Source of the DNA: Paludibacteraceae bacterium
Lineage (GTDB): Bacteria; Bacteroidota; Bacteroidia; Bacteroidales; Paludibacteraceae
Length of the DNA stretch: 34,208 nt
Direction of reading: 5' to 3'
Assembly (NCBI GenBank): GCA_028694215.1
Contig: JAQUTW010000026.1
Span: 1 to 34,208 of the forward strand
In this document: in pieces, positions 8,331-19,277 of the stretch
How positions within the stretch are numbered: position 1 is the stretch's first letter
Layout: every line of letters starts with the position of its first letter
Notes under the pieces: generated by a model
Told to the model about the DNA's origin: nothing
The model's database searches: none
What the model saw: the letters and a program-made list of their open reading frames with translations, nothing else
Program-made: the position numbers and the translations under genes

Positions 8331-9623
8331 TTACTGCATCACTCCGGTAGCTTTTTTGTAATCGGCATACGCAACCTTGTAATTATACTCCGCTTGTACG
8401 GAATTATTAAATGCCTGAATCCATGAAAGTTGCGATGACAACACATCTAAAATAGGCAATTGTCCTTCGTTGTAACGCAAAGTGTTCAAATCCATATTTT
8501 CAGCGGCAATGCTCAAATTTTCATTGGCAATGATAATTTGTTTATAATTATCATTCAAATTTACCCACGAAGAAGACAGTTCACTATTAATTTGATCTGT
8601 TACACGCACTTTTTCCATGTTCAACTTGTTAACCTCAACCTTGGCAGCACGTGCAGAATAGCTGCGTTTCCCCCATTCCAAAAGTGGAAAACGAAAACTT
8701 GCATAAACCGTAGAGTTAAAAGATGATTCTCCTGTCAAATTTATCATTGGTGTGCCCCAGCCTGCCTTAATGCCACCTACAATCATAGGATTATACTGTG
8801 CATATACCGAACTCACATATTGTTTCTGTTTAGTAATATTTTTATCTACCAACAAATATTCCGGACGAATTGACAACACATCGTCTAATGTTTTATATGT
8901 AGGTAAATCCAGCTCTGTATCAATTAAATCGGTAACATCTATTGCTTTATCAACAGGAGTTCCCATTAAAATATTGAGATTTTGAAAAGCAACTGAAGCC
9001 GCCCGTTTGGCACTGTTCCATTGCAGTTCGGCTTCTTTCAAACGTGTATTTACCATCAACAAGTCGGATTTGCTGACATAACCATCATCAAAGCGTTTAT
9101 CCACCACATCAAACAAAGCTTTTACCACTCTGTAATAAGCCTCTGCGTTACTAAGATATTGTTTGGTAGCTGCTGCCAACCAATACGTTACTTCTGCACG
9201 ATAAAGCACTTCCTCTATGGTAAGTTGTTCCGACAATTCAGCTATCTGCACTTGTGTTTTTGCCATTTTATGCTGTGTAATAACCGTTCCTCCCGCAAAA
9301 ATATTCTGTGTCAAATTAGCTCCTACCGAGTAATTAAACGGTTCAAGTGTTTGACCGGCGAATTGCGATGCTATAAGGTCATACGACACATCTGCCGATA
9401 AATCTATTTGTGGCAAATAGCCTGTTATCGCAGCTTTACGCTGATAATCAGAACCGGAAATATCTTCTTTCGCCTGTTTCAGTTCCTGACTATAATCAAG
9501 AACATGCTGCCGATAATCATTTAATGAAAGCGCAGAAGGTAACACAGAATCAGTTGGCTGTTGCTGTGCCTGTGCGGTCAATGTCAACAAGACCGCCAAG
9601 AATATAAAAAGTTGTTTTTCCAT
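8331..9623 (-). CDS. TolC-family outer-membrane efflux protein
   Basis: 430 residues from the ATG at 9623, which gives the signal peptide MEKQLFIFLAVLLTLTAQAQ; the frame is open 60 codons further upstream, but that part overlaps the pump gene and lacks a sensible N-terminus. The family's internal repeat is visible as LTQNIFAGG near 105 and FPLLEWGKRS near 320, each followed by long helices. It forms the outer-membrane channel of a tripartite pump with the two upstream genes (43 bp after the pump gene) and ends at a strong terminator. Confidence 0.92.
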   Translation of the reverse strand: MEKQLFIFLAVLLTLTAQAQQQPTDSVLPSALSLNDYRQHVLDYSQELKQAKEDISGSDYQRKAAITGYLPQIDLSADVSYDLIASQFAGQTLEPFNYSVGANLTQNIFAGGTVITQHKMAKTQVQIAELSEQLTIEEVLYRAEVTYWLAAATKQYLSNAEAYYRVVKALFDVVDKRFDDGYVSKSDLLMVNTRLKEAELQWNSAKRAASVAFQNLNILMGTPVDKAIDVTDLIDTELDLPTYKTLDDVLSIRPEYLLVDKNITKQKQYVSSVYAQYNPMIVGGIKAGWGTPMINLTGESSFNSTVYASFRFPLLEWGKRSYSARAAKVEVNKLNMEKVRVTDQINSELSSSWVNLNDNYKQIIIANENLSIAAENMDLNTLRYNEGQLPILDVLSSQLSWIQAFNNSVQAEYNYKVAYADYKKATGVMQ

Positions 9624-9666
9624 ACTATTTTTGAGTTTACAAATTGGTTGTTTATTAATCCGTAAA

Positions 9667-12600
9667 TTAATATATCTTATGAACTGCACAATAAGCCACA
9701 GGCAATACCACAAGCGTAAGTAAAGAGGCTGCCAATAAACCACCCATAATGGTTGCAGCCATACCGCCAAACATTGAATCAAACAGCAACGGCAACATAC
9801 CAAGAATGGTTGTTCCTGACGCCATTGAAACAGGTACGATACGTGATTTTGTGGCAGTTACCACCGCATCAAACGGCTTCAAACCGCCGTCTATTTCAAT
9901 GCCGATTTGATCGACCAAGACAATGGCATTTTTAATATTCATACCTATCAAGCCCAACAAACCCAACATGGCAAAGAAATCAAGCGATTTTCCTAATGTT
10001 GCCAAGCCCAATACCACACCGATAAAAATTAAGGGCAACATGGCTATAATTACAAGTGGTTTCAGATAGGTACGGAACAAAAATAACAAAATACTGAAAA
10101 TCAGAATAAATGTCAAAGGCAAATATTCTACCAATGCAGCATTGGAATCATCTTGCGAATCCTGTTCTCCAATATATTTGACACTATAACCTTCCGGCAA
10201 TGGAATTTTATGAACCTCCGCTATCACTTCTTTGAAAGCAGCCGCCGTATTGCCTCCACGTATCGGATCGCACTGTGCCAACAACATTCGTTCACGGTCA
10301 TAGCGACGAATGACACTATAATTGTATTGAAATTTGGAATCGGACATCACCTGTTCGAGTGGCACCGTCTGTCCAGTATTGCTAAACACAGGAATGGTTG
10401 CCAAATTGCTTAAATTAAACGAATCTATTGCATTGTCTTTTAATAAGATTGGCAATAATTGGTCACCTTCGCGATATTCGCCCAGCGTTAAACCTGTAGT
10501 CGCTATTTTAATGAACTGGGCAGCAGTTTGACGTGAGATTCCCAAACGTTGACCACTTTCTTGCGAATAAATCGGTTCCCAAGTTGGTACCGGATAGCCC
10601 CAACTGCGACGGACATCCTGCACATGCGAATTGGCACGCATTATATCTTCAACTTGCTGTGTCAAAGCCGTCAGCGTATCAATATTATGACCGATAAAAC
10701 CAATTTCAATCAACGCATCAGGTACCGGTGATAATTTAAACAAGCCGGAACGACACAACATATCAGGCATTGTGGAACGCATCCACACATCAAAAGCCTC
10801 TTCATAATAAGCAGTAGAGTCACTGTTGTTCAGCTCTACCAACACATTGGCATAATTTGATTTTGGTCCGAATGAAGCACTCGCCAAATAATAACGCAAG
10901 GGCGAATTTCCCATAGTTATAGACACATTCTTAATCGCCGGATTTTTCTTCCATTCATTTTCAATATATAATGCCTTTTCCTGCATCTGACGAATATTAT
11001 AACCATCAGGCATAAACAAGTCTGCGCGAAAATAAGGTTTGTCCATATTGGGGAAAAAATTTTGCGGCAACTTGCTCAATACAATCAAAGAAACCACCAA
11101 CAAAACAACCACTGATGACAACGTAATCCAACGATGATGGATAAGATTCTCTATTATTCCTGCAAACCATTGATAAAACTTACTGCCATAAGGATCTTTG
11201 GCTTCTCCTTTGGGTTCTTTCAAAATAAAATTACCAAAAGTTACTGTTTGTGTAAGAGCCAATACCCAACTCAACGAAAGCGAAATAGCCAACACAACGA
11301 AAAGTGGCTTTACAATTTCGGCTACCGACGATGGAGCCAAATACATAGGAAGAAATGATATAACGGCAATCAGTGTAGCACCCAAAAGTCCCCATTGAGG
11401 TCCTGTAGCACCATCAACCAAGGCTTTTTTACGCGGGACACCACGCAACATCGAAATCTGTGCATTGTCGGTTACCACAATGGCATTGTCCACCAACATA
11501 CCCATCGCAATAATGAAACCGGCCAATGATGTACGATTTAACCCAACATTCATCAGTTGCATTATCAACAATGTACCGCCAATGGAAAACAGCAACGAAG
11601 TACCAATCAGCATACCTGCACGGAAACCCATGACCAACATAATAATCAGCACAACAATTACCAATGATTCTACCAAATTAAGTAAGAAACCGTTATTAGC
11701 TTCATCGGCTATCACATTTTCAGGATATAAATCAACCAACTCCATACCGGCAGGTATCTGCGGCATATATTCTGCTAATTTGTCATCTACCAAACGACCG
11801 GCTTTAACAACATCACGTTCAGGATCTGTTGAAACGCCAATACCAATAGCGCGTTTACCATTAACCGACATAATAGTTGTAGGCGGATCCATATATCCGG
11901 TTTCGACCAAAGCGATGTCGCCTAAACGAACTTGAGTTCCTGAAGGCGTATTTATCAATTGATTTCGAATATCATCAAGACTTTTATAAGTACCCGAAGC
12001 TACAATTTTCAGTTGCATATCACCGGCTAAACGATCGCCGGAGCTAACCATTTTATTCTGCATCTCAAGTATCTGCATAATATCATTAGGTTGTACTCCG
12101 ATACTTGCCAATTTTGCCGATGACACAAAAATATTGACCACCTCGGTTTGCTCGCCAAACACATCAACTTTCGTAACTCCATCTATGGTAACTAACTGCT
12201 TTTTAATATTTTCGGCTGCATCACGCATTTCTTTATATGTAAAACCTTCGTCGGCAACCAAACCATAATAAATGCCAAACACATCACCAAAATCATCTGC
12301 CACATTAATAGCAGAAGCACCTTCAGGCAGTTGTGGTTGAATATTCAATACCTTACGCCGCAATTCGTCCCATAGTTGAGGAATTTCATCGGCACTTGTC
12401 GCCGGTTCCAAATCTAACGTAATTTTGGACAGTCCATAATAAGATTCGGATTTTATTTGATCCACTAACCGCATCGACTGTATTTCGCGTTCAATCGGTT
12501 CCGTAATCAATTCTTCTACTTCAGCAGGTGTTGCACCGGGATATTGAGTAGTCAGCACCACGGTTTTAATAACAAAAGGCGCATCTTCCTTTTTGCCCAA

Positions 12601-12693
12601 CTTATCAAACGATAATATTCCACCGATAAGCAACAACGCCAAGAAAAAATAGATAACCTTTTGATTTTCTATCGCATATTTTGCTAAATTCAT
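9667..12693 (-). CDS. RND-family multidrug efflux transporter
   Basis: 1008 residues, full length for an inner-membrane proton/drug antiporter. The N-terminal helix, two large periplasmic loops and two six-helix bundles are all present. TM4 carries GMLVDNAIVV with Asp402 (a single D-N where E. coli AcrB has D-D), and TM10 has GMNIKNAIVLVDQ with Lys921; both are proton-relay residues. The pump captures substrates in the periplasm and passes them to the outer-membrane factor encoded next. The operon order is fusion protein > pump > outer-membrane factor. The substrate cannot be read from sequence. Confidence 0.95.
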   Translation of the reverse strand: MNLAKYAIENQKVIYFFLALLLIGGILSFDKLGKKEDAPFVIKTVVLTTQYPGATPAEVEELITEPIEREIQSMRLVDQIKSESYYGLSKITLDLEPATSADEIPQLWDELRRKVLNIQPQLPEGASAINVADDFGDVFGIYYGLVADEGFTYKEMRDAAENIKKQLVTIDGVTKVDVFGEQTEVVNIFVSSAKLASIGVQPNDIMQILEMQNKMVSSGDRLAGDMQLKIVASGTYKSLDDIRNQLINTPSGTQVRLGDIALVETGYMDPPTTIMSVNGKRAIGIGVSTDPERDVVKAGRLVDDKLAEYMPQIPAGMELVDLYPENVIADEANNGFLLNLVESLVIVVLIIMLVMGFRAGMLIGTSLLFSIGGTLLIMQLMNVGLNRTSLAGFIIAMGMLVDNAIVVTDNAQISMLRGVPRKKALVDGATGPQWGLLGATLIAVISFLPMYLAPSSVAEIVKPLFVVLAISLSLSWVLALTQTVTFGNFILKEPKGEAKDPYGSKFYQWFAGIIENLIHHRWITLSSVVVLLVVSLIVLSKLPQNFFPNMDKPYFRADLFMPDGYNIRQMQEKALYIENEWKKNPAIKNVSITMGNSPLRYYLASASFGPKSNYANVLVELNNSDSTAYYEEAFDVWMRSTMPDMLCRSGLFKLSPVPDALIEIGFIGHNIDTLTALTQQVEDIMRANSHVQDVRRSWGYPVPTWEPIYSQESGQRLGISRQTAAQFIKIATTGLTLGEYREGDQLLPILLKDNAIDSFNLSNLATIPVFSNTGQTVPLEQVMSDSKFQYNYSVIRRYDRERMLLAQCDPIRGGNTAAAFKEVIAEVHKIPLPEGYSVKYIGEQDSQDDSNAALVEYLPLTFILIFSILLFLFRTYLKPLVIIAMLPLIFIGVVLGLATLGKSLDFFAMLGLLGLIGMNIKNAIVLVDQIGIEIDGGLKPFDAVVTATKSRIVPVSMASGTTILGMLPLLFDSMFGGMAATIMGGLLAASLLTLVVLPVAYCAVHKIY

Positions 12694-12713
12694 AGTTGTC
12701 GGTTTTTACAAAA

Positions 12714-13757
12714 TTAGTTGATAATTTGTACCCGTTGACCGGCATTTAGTGTTACAGCACCTGCCGCAATTACTTTCTCACCAACAGACACGCCGTCCAA
12801 TACCGATATTTGATCTTTATCATTTAACGCAGCCACTGAAACTTTACGCAGTTCCAGCGTGTCGTTGGTTACCACCCAAACCGATGTTGTTCCGGTTACT
12901 TCGCTTACAAAAACAGAAGAAATTGGCAAAACAACCGCTCCTTTGTCATCTGAGAAATGAAAATCGACTTTCACGTCACACGAAAATCCGGGTTTAATAA
13001 CCACATTTTTGAACGTTTTATCTTCTATCCATAATGATACGGGAATACCTGAGCCATCAGTAGAAATGTCGGTATATTCACGTAAACGTGCTTTATAGTA
13101 AATATTATTTAAACTGTTAAAACGCACCGAAAAATCAGGTTTCCCATATTTCAGCACAGCCAAATTATAATCAGCCATATTGAAAGAAACATATAAATTG
13201 CCTGTATTTACCAAACGAATAATTGTTTCGCCAACGTTTACGCGCTGATAATTTTCTACCAATTTACGTTCGACAGTACCATCAAAAGGAGACAACAATT
13301 GAGCATCGTTCAAGACATTTTGTGAATTTTCGAGTGATGCTTTGGCTTTATCATAGTTAGTTTCTGCCACCTCATAATCTTGCTGAGAAACGGCCTCTTT
13401 TGCCAATAAGCGTTGAAAACGTTCATATTGGGCTTTGGCGGTTACATAAGCAGAGCGATCGACCTCATACTGCAATTTAAAATCGCGCGTATCAATTTCG
13501 GCAATCACATCGCCTTTTTTCACACGATCACCAGCATCCACAGGCAAATTAATAATTTGCCCGGCCACCTTGAACGCCAAATTGGTTACTTGATCCGATT
13601 GTACTACACCCGCGTAATTTTTAGTTACAGCAGACATGGATTTGGCAACAGCAATTTTTACGGGCTTTACCACCTCTTTCGGCGTGTCTGTTTTTTGTCC
13701 ACACGACACCAACAGCAAGCCACAAGCCGCTGTCAAAACTAATTTATTTGTAAGCAT
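12714..13757 (-). CDS. RND efflux periplasmic adaptor (membrane fusion protein), lipoprotein
   Basis: 347 residues. The signal MLTNKLVLTAACGLLLVSCG has a lipobox ending at Cys19, so it should be lipid-anchored. Biotinyl-lipoyl-like halves appear as VDAGDRVKKGDVIAEID (about 75-92) and LLSPFDGTVERKLVENYQRV (about 152-171), separated by a helical hairpin. The C-terminus VLDGVSVGEKVIAAGAVTLN is typical of HlyD/AcrA adaptors. First gene of the efflux operon, 20 bp before the pump gene. There is no regulator gene next to it in the window. Confidence 0.94.
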   Translation of the reverse strand: MLTNKLVLTAACGLLLVSCGQKTDTPKEVVKPVKIAVAKSMSAVTKNYAGVVQSDQVTNLAFKVAGQIINLPVDAGDRVKKGDVIAEIDTRDFKLQYEVDRSAYVTAKAQYERFQRLLAKEAVSQQDYEVAETNYDKAKASLENSQNVLNDAQLLSPFDGTVERKLVENYQRVNVGETIIRLVNTGNLYVSFNMADYNLAVLKYGKPDFSVRFNSLNNIYYKARLREYTDISTDGSGIPVSLWIEDKTFKNVVIKPGFSCDVKVDFHFSDDKGAVVLPISSVFVSEVTGTTSVWVVTNDTLELRKVSVAALNDKDQISVLDGVSVGEKVIAAGAVTLNAGQRVQIIN

Positions 13758-13827
13758 AAAATGAAAAATTATAATACAACATTAAATATATAAACTTTGT
13801 AAAGGTTTCTTTCGACCTTGATTCTAA

Positions 13828-13849
13828 CAAGTAATGACTTGCAAATATA
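13828..13849 (-). promoter_or_regulatory. Putative promoter and operator-like palindrome of the efflux operon
   Basis: The reverse strand reads TATATTTG (13842-13849), a TAnnTTTG match, immediately followed by the palindrome CAAGTcattACTTG (13828-13841), which would cover the transcription start. A repressor site is a reasonable guess. The -33 element is weak. Confidence 0.45.
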
Positions 13850-13906
13850 CGTTTTTTTTATTTAAAGGCTAATAATTTATTTTTTTGAAATTATTTTGGC
13901 AAAATA

Positions 13907-13939
13907 TTTGGATTTATAAAAAAGATATGTATAAATTTG
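13907..13939 (+). promoter_or_regulatory. Putative promoter of recQ
   Basis: TTTG at 13907-13910, a 21-bp spacer and TAAATTTG at 13932-13939 fit the Bacteroidota consensus. The leader would be about 90 bases. It is divergent from the efflux operon; the 275-bp gap between the two start codons holds no gene. Confidence 0.5.
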
Positions 13940-14032
13940 TTTTATCAATTCGACAAGCAAAAAAAATAGACAAAAACGACGCTATATCGTTATAAATCAA
14001 ACTAATAATTAAAACACAGTAAAAGTAAGTTT

Positions 14033-16219
14033 ATGGCACAAAAAACGGATTTGGCCACAGAATTGCAAAAAAAATTCGGTTTTGACACCTTTAAAGGTAA
14101 TCAGGAAGCAATTATTCGCAACGTGTTGGACGGAAAAGACACGTTTGTACTTATGCCAACCGGAGGTGGCAAATCACTTTGCTACCAATTACCATCACTG
14201 TTAATGGAAGGAACAGCCATCGTTATTTCCCCGCTTATCGCTTTGATGAAAAATCAAGTTGATGCCATGCGTAGTTTCAGTGAAGAAAACGGCGTTGCAC
14301 ACTTTTTAAATTCTTCACTTAATAAGGCGGCTATTGAAAATGTCAAAGAAGATGTTGTAAAAGGGCAAACAAAATTATTATACGTAGCTCCCGAATCTTT
14401 GACAAAGAAAGAGAATATTGAATTTTTGAAACAGATAAAAATTTCTTTTTATGCCATTGATGAAGCTCATTGTATTTCGGAATGGGGACACGATTTCAGA
14501 CCTGAATACAGAAGAATACGATCTATTATTAATGAAATAGGCACAGCTCCTGTCATTGCCCTTACAGCCACAGCCACTCCGAAAGTTCAGCACGATATTC
14601 AAAAAACTTTATGTATGAATGATGCAACAGTCTTTAAATCATCATTCAATCGTCCCAATCTTTATTACGAAGTACGACCTAAAACAAAAGAAGTTGATAA
14701 AGAGGTCATCAAATTTATAAAATCGCAAAGCGGAAAATCCGGTATTGTGTACTGCCTGAGTCGCAAAAAAGTAGAAGATTTGGCAGAAGCACTACAATTA
14801 AACGGCATTCCGGCCTTACCTTATCATGCAGGGATTGATTCCGCCATAAGAACCGAAAATCAGGATAAATTTTTGATGGAAGAGGTAGATGTCATTGTTG
14901 CTACCATCGCCTTCGGAATGGGTATAGACAAACCAGATGTTCGTTATGTCATACATTATGATATTCCTAAAAGTTTGGAAGGATATTATCAAGAAACAGG
15001 ACGTGCCGGACGTGACGGCGGCGAAGGTCAATGTATCGCTTTCTACAGTTATAAAGATATTCAGAAATTGGAAAAATTCATGCAGGGAAAACCTATTGCG
15101 GAACAGGAAATCGGGAAACAGTTACTCATAGAAACTGCTGCCTATGCTGAATCATCTATTTGCCGAAGAAAATTATTGCTACATTATTTTGGCGAAGAAT
15201 ATACGGAAGAAAACTGTGGCAATTGCGATAATTGCCTAAATCCTAAAAAAGAAGTAGAAGCACAAAACCTGTTATGTGCCGTTTTGGAAACCATTATGGC
15301 AGTAAAAGAAAAATTTAAAACAGAAGTTATTATAGATATTCTGAGTGGAAAAGAAACCGCCGAAATAAAATCATATGAATTAAATGACTTAGAAATGTTT
15401 GGAACAATGAGCAAAGAAGATGCCTTATTGCTACAAGCAGTTATTCGTCAAGCCATGATAAAAGGTTACATTGCCAAAGAAATCGAAAATTACGGCATTC
15501 TGAAAATAACTAAAACCGGCAAAGAATATTTGAAAAAACCATCTTCATTTATGATTACAAAAGATAATGAATTTAACGAGGAAGACTCAGAAACACCTCA
15601 ACGCAGCGGCGGAACCTGTGCTGTTGACCCTGTGTTATTCTCTATGTTAAAAGATTTGCGCAAAAGGATATCCAAACATCTGGAATTACCACCATTTGTT
15701 ATTTTTCAAGACCCATCATTAGAAGCTATGGCAACTACTTATCCGGTTACTATAGAAGAATTAAAAAACATACCGGGCGTTGGAGAAGGCAAAGCAAAAC
15801 GTTATGGCGAGGAATTCATAAAATTAATAAAAACACATGTTGAGGAAAACGACATTGAACGTCCCGAAGATTTGCGGGTACTCACTGTTGCCAATAAATC
15901 CAAATTAAAAGTTTCCATTATACAGGCCATCGACCGAAAAGTTGCCTTAGATGATTTGGCAGAATCGAAAGGTTTAGAAATAGACGAACTGTTGGACGAA
16001 ATAGATGCTATCGTCTATTCCGGAACAAAAATCAATATCGATTATTTTTTGGAAGAAATTATGGATAACGAACGTTTGGAAGAAGCTTTCGAATACTTCA
16101 AGACAACCGCTAAAACCGATAACATTAAAGATGCTTTATTGGCTCTTGGAGAAGATGACTACACTGAAAGCGAAGTCAGATTGGTACGCATCAAATTTCT
16201 TTCCGAAATGGGCAACTAA
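14033..16219 (+). CDS. recQ: ATP-dependent DNA helicase RecQ
   Basis: 728 residues, the normal Bacteroidota length. Walker A is PTGGGKSLCYQLP (42-54), followed by the DEAH box (143-146), TATATP near 178-183, and motif VI QETGRAGRDG (320-329). The zinc site uses Cys377, Cys395, Cys398 and Cys401. A winged-helix segment and an HRDC domain (about 530-605, with IPGVGEGKAKRYG) follow, then a C-terminal extension of about 120 residues. It unwinds DNA 3' to 5' in recombinational repair and restart of stalled forks. All helicase motifs are intact. Confidence 0.96.
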   Translation: MAQKTDLATELQKKFGFDTFKGNQEAIIRNVLDGKDTFVLMPTGGGKSLCYQLPSLLMEGTAIVISPLIALMKNQVDAMRSFSEENGVAHFLNSSLNKAAIENVKEDVVKGQTKLLYVAPESLTKKENIEFLKQIKISFYAIDEAHCISEWGHDFRPEYRRIRSIINEIGTAPVIALTATATPKVQHDIQKTLCMNDATVFKSSFNRPNLYYEVRPKTKEVDKEVIKFIKSQSGKSGIVYCLSRKKVEDLAEALQLNGIPALPYHAGIDSAIRTENQDKFLMEEVDVIVATIAFGMGIDKPDVRYVIHYDIPKSLEGYYQETGRAGRDGGEGQCIAFYSYKDIQKLEKFMQGKPIAEQEIGKQLLIETAAYAESSICRRKLLLHYFGEEYTEENCGNCDNCLNPKKEVEAQNLLCAVLETIMAVKEKFKTEVIIDILSGKETAEIKSYELNDLEMFGTMSKEDALLLQAVIRQAMIKGYIAKEIENYGILKITKTGKEYLKKPSSFMITKDNEFNEEDSETPQRSGGTCAVDPVLFSMLKDLRKRISKHLELPPFVIFQDPSLEAMATTYPVTIEELKNIPGVGEGKAKRYGEEFIKLIKTHVEENDIERPEDLRVLTVANKSKLKVSIIQAIDRKVALDDLAESKGLEIDELLDEIDAIVYSGTKINIDYFLEEIMDNERLEEAFEYFKTTAKTDNIKDALLALGEDDYTESEVRLVRIKFLSEMGN

Positions 16220-16241
16220 GCATAGAACATTACTCTCACAT

Positions 16242-16284
16242 AAAAAGCAAAGTGGCATTAAATTTCGCCATTTTGCTTTTTTTT
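16242..16284 (+). terminator. Rho-independent terminator of recQ
   Basis: AAAAAGCAAAGTGGC pairs with GCCATTTTGCTTTTT around an A/T-rich loop, followed by a run of T, starting 22 bp after the recQ stop. Confidence 0.85.
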
Positions 16285-16334
16285 AAAACGAAAAATTAAA
16301 ATCCAAATATGAAACAAATTTAAGTAACAAGCCG

Positions 16335-16365
16335 TTTGATGTTTGGCACTATTTTCGTATCTTTG
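16335..16365 (+). promoter_or_regulatory. Promoter of valS
   Basis: TTTG (16335-16338), a 19-bp spacer and TATCTTTG (16358-16365), a full match to the Bacteroidota consensus, 37 bp before the valS start. Confidence 0.75.
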
Positions 16366-16402
16366 CACACTATAATTAAAGGCATATAAAATTAAACTAA
16401 AC

Positions 16403-19027
16403 ATGGAACTTGCAAGCAAATATACCCCTGCAGATGTAGAAGCCAAATGGTATCAATATTGGTTGGATAATCAACTTTTTTCATCAAAACCTGATAAACG
16501 CGAACCATATACAATTGTCATTCCTCCTCCAAATGTTACAGGCGTGCTCCACATGGGACACATGCTGAACAATACCATTCAGGATATTTTGGTACGTCGT
16601 GCACGTATGACCGGCAAAAATGCCTGCTGGGTACCCGGAACTGACCATGCTTCCATTGCTACCGAAGCCAAAGTTGTGAACAAATTGGCACAACAAGGCA
16701 TCAAAAAAAAAGATTTGACACGCGATGAGTTTTTAAAACATGCTTGGGAGTGGACAGATGAACATGGTGGTATTATTTTAAAGCAGTTACGCAAATTGGG
16801 AGCTTCGTGTGATTGGGACAGAACAGCGTTCACCATGGATGAAAAACGTTCTGAAAGTGTCATCAAAGTATTTTGCGACCTTTATAACAAAGGTTTAATC
16901 TATCGTGGCGTACGAATGGTTAATTGGGATCCTAAAGCACTAACTGCCCTCTCTGATGAAGAAGTCATTTACAAAGAGCATCCCGGAAAACTTTACTATC
17001 TGCGTTACAAAATAGAAGGAGAAGAAAGTTATGCCGTAGTTGCCACTACTCGTCCCGAAACCATTATGGGCGATACTGCCATGTGTATCAACCCCAATGA
17101 CCCCAAAAATACGCATTTAAAAGGCAAAAAAGTCATTGTTCCGTTGGTTAATCGTGTCATTCCCGTTATTGAAGACGACTATGTTGATATAGAATTTGGA
17201 ACCGGTTGTCTGAAAGTTACACCCGCACACGATGTAAACGACTATATGTTAGGTGAAAAATATAATCTTCCAAGCATTGATATTTTTAACGACAATGGAA
17301 CCATCAGTGAAGCAGCCGGTTTATATGTCGGTATGGATCGTTTTGATGTACGCAAACAAATTGAAAAAGATCTCTTCGATGCCAATTTAATGGAAAAAAT
17401 AGAAGATTACACCAATAAAGTCGGTTACTCGGAGCGCACCAATGTTCCCATTGAACCGAAATTGTCGATGCAATGGTTCTTGAAAATGCAACATTTCGCA
17501 GATATGGCATTGCCACCAGTAATGAATGACGAACTGAAATTTTATCCTCCAAAATATAAAAATACCTACCGCAACTGGTTGGAAAATATTAAAGACTGGT
17601 GTATTAGTCGCCAACTTTGGTGGGGACATCGTATTCCTGCCTATTATTTACCGGAAGGCGGTTATGTTGTAGCAGAAAATGCCGAAAAAGCATTGGAGGC
17701 TGCCCACTTGAAGACAGGAAATAAAAAACTGACTATAAATGATTTACGACAAGATGAAGATTGTCTTGATACGTGGTTCAGTTCATGGCTATGGCCTATT
17801 TCGTTATTCGATGGCATCAATCAACCAAATAACGACGAAATAACCTACTATTACCCTACTTCCGATTTGGTAACCGGACCGGATATTATTTTCTTTTGGG
17901 TAGCCCGCATGATTATGGCCGGTTATGAATATCAAGGAGAAATGCCATTCAAAAATGTCTATTTTACAGGTATCGTACGTGATAAACTCGGTCGAAAAAT
18001 GAGCAAATCACTTGGTAACTCCCCCGACCCGTTAGAATTAATAGATAAATTTGGTGCTGATGGCGTACGCATGGGAATGATGCTGGCTGCCCCTGCCGGA
18101 AATGACATCTTATTTGATGAAGCACTATGTGAACAAGGACGAAATTTCAACAATAAAATATGGAATGCACTACGCCTTGTACAAGGATGGCAAACAGCTG
18201 ATATAGAACAGCCGGAATCGGCTAAAGTTGCTATTGAATGGTTTGATGCACAATTAAATTCTGCCATTAACGAATTAGAAGACGATTTCAAAAAATATCG
18301 TTTGAGCGAAGCTCTGATGACTGTTTACAAACTATTCTGGGACGAATTTTCATCATGGTATTTAGAGATGATAAAACCTGCCTACCGGCAACATGTTGAT
18401 ATCCAAGCATATACAGCAACTATTAGTTTCTTTGAAAAATTAACTTTACTGCTTCATCCTTTTATGCCATTCATTACCGAAGAAATTTGGCATGCTTTGG
18501 CAAACAGAAACGAACACGAAAGCATAATGGTACAACAACAGCCAAAATCTGTTGCCATTAATACCGCATTGCTTGCCGATTTTGATATTGTAAAAGAAAT
18601 TATAACATCAGTTCGTGCTGTTCGCTTAGAACGCAATATTCCTAACAAACAATCATTAAGTTTACTGATTACCTCAGGAGCACACAATGCAAAATATGAT
18701 GCTGTAATTGTAAAGATGTGTAATTTGGATCAAATTGTTTGTGCCGAAAAAGAGCTAACAGCAGCATCCTTTATGGTACGCACTACAGAATATGCCGTTC
18801 CTCTTGGAAATCTGATAGATAGCGAAGAAGAAATACAAAAAATGGAAACCAAAATTGCTTATTTAGAAGGATTTTTGACATCGGTAATGAAAAAACTTGG
18901 TAATGAAAAATTCATAGCCAATGCAAAACCTGAAATTGTTGAAAACGAAAGAAAAAAACAGGCAGATGCAAAAAGTAAACTCGAAACATTACGAGAAAAT
19001 ATCAGCAGATTAAAAAAACAATCATAA
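16403..19027 (+). CDS. valS: Valyl-tRNA synthetase
   Basis: 874 residues, normal length for a class Ia synthetase charging tRNA-Val. [13 protein letters not shown] (41-53) carries the HIGH motif as HMGH, and [10 protein letters not shown] carries KMSKS (532-536). The CP1 editing domain has [14 protein letters not shown] near 214-227. [17 protein letters not shown] near 393 and [13 protein letters not shown] near 452 are specific to ValRS/IleRS. The C-terminal 70 or so residues form the ValRS coiled coil ([20 protein letters not shown]). Complete and conserved. Confidence 0.97.
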   Translation: MELASKYTPADVEAKWYQYWLDNQLFSSKPDKREPYTIVIPPPNVTGVLHMGHMLNNTIQDILVRRARMTGKNACWVPGTDHASIATEAKVVNKLAQQGIKKKDLTRDEFLKHAWEWTDEHGGIILKQLRKLGASCDWDRTAFTMDEKRSESVIKVFCDLYNKGLIYRGVRMVNWDPKALTALSDEEVIYKEHPGKLYYLRYKIEGEESYAVVATTRPETIMGDTAMCINPNDPKNTHLKGKKVIVPLVNRVIPVIEDDYVDIEFGTGCLKVTPAHDVNDYMLGEKYNLPSIDIFNDNGTISEAAGLYVGMDRFDVRKQIEKDLFDANLMEKIEDYTNKVGYSERTNVPIEPKLSMQWFLKMQHFADMALPPVMNDELKFYPPKYKNTYRNWLENIKDWCISRQLWWGHRIPAYYLPEGGYVVAENAEKALEAAHLKTGNKKLTINDLRQDEDCLDTWFSSWLWPISLFDGINQPNNDEITYYYPTSDLVTGPDIIFFWVARMIMAGYEYQGEMPFKNVYFTGIVRDKLGRKMSKSLGNSPDPLELIDKFGADGVRMGMMLAAPAGNDILFDEALCEQGRNFNNKIWNALRLVQGWQTADIEQPESAKVAIEWFDAQLNSAINELEDDFKKYRLSEALMTVYKLFWDEFSSWYLEMIKPAYRQHVDIQAYTATISFFEKLTLLLHPFMPFITEEIWHALANRNEHESIMVQQQPKSVAINTALLADFDIVKEIITSVRAVRLERNIPNKQSLSLLITSGAHNAKYDAVIVKMCNLDQIVCAEKELTAASFMVRTTEYAVPLGNLIDSEEEIQKMETKIAYLEGFLTSVMKKLGNEKFIANAKPEIVENERKKQADAKSKLETLRENISRLKKQS

Positions 19028-19095
19028 TACAATTACCGATTAGAAAAAAACGCTTAAAAATATCTGTAAGATTTTTTTATTCTGAATAAAAATAG

Positions 19096-19103
19096 TACTT
19101 TTG
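19096..19103 (+). promoter_or_regulatory. -7 box for the tRNA pair
   Basis: TACTTTTG matches TAnnTTTG and ends 11 bases before tRNA-Ala, a sensible distance for the transcription start. The -33 element is not clear. Confidence 0.55.
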
Positions 19104-19114
19104 CAGTCATGATT

Positions 19115-19187
19115 GGGGAATTAGCTCATCTGGTAGAGCGTTTGGTTCGCAATCAAAAGGTAGTGGGTTCGAGTCCCATATTCTCCA
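19115..19187 (+). tRNA. tRNA-Ala (CGC)
   Basis: 73 bases fold into a complete cloverleaf. The acceptor stem GGGGAAT/ATTCTCC carries the G3:U70 pair, the alanine identity element. The anticodon loop TTCGCAA gives CGC, reading GCG. The T arm contains GGTTCGAGTCC. CCA is not encoded. Nine bases before tRNA-Gln. Confidence 0.93.
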
Positions 19188-19196
19188 CTCCAAAAT

Positions 19197-19270
19197 TGCC
19201 TCATTGTGTAATGGTAGCACTACAGATTCTGGTTCTGTCTGTCTGGGTTCGAATCCTAGTGAGGCAACCA
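19197..19270 (+). tRNA. tRNA-Gln (CTG)
   Basis: Cloverleaf with acceptor TGCCTCA/TGAGGCA, including the U1-A72 pair typical of tRNA-Gln. The anticodon stem is ACAGA/TCTGT and the loop TTCTGGT gives CTG, reading CAG. The T arm has GGTTCGAATCC. CCA is encoded, unlike the neighbouring tRNA-Ala. It lies at the chromosomal edge of the accessory region, so its 3' end is a natural candidate for an attachment site, although no second copy is in the window. Confidence 0.93.
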
Positions 19271-19277
19271 AAAAAAG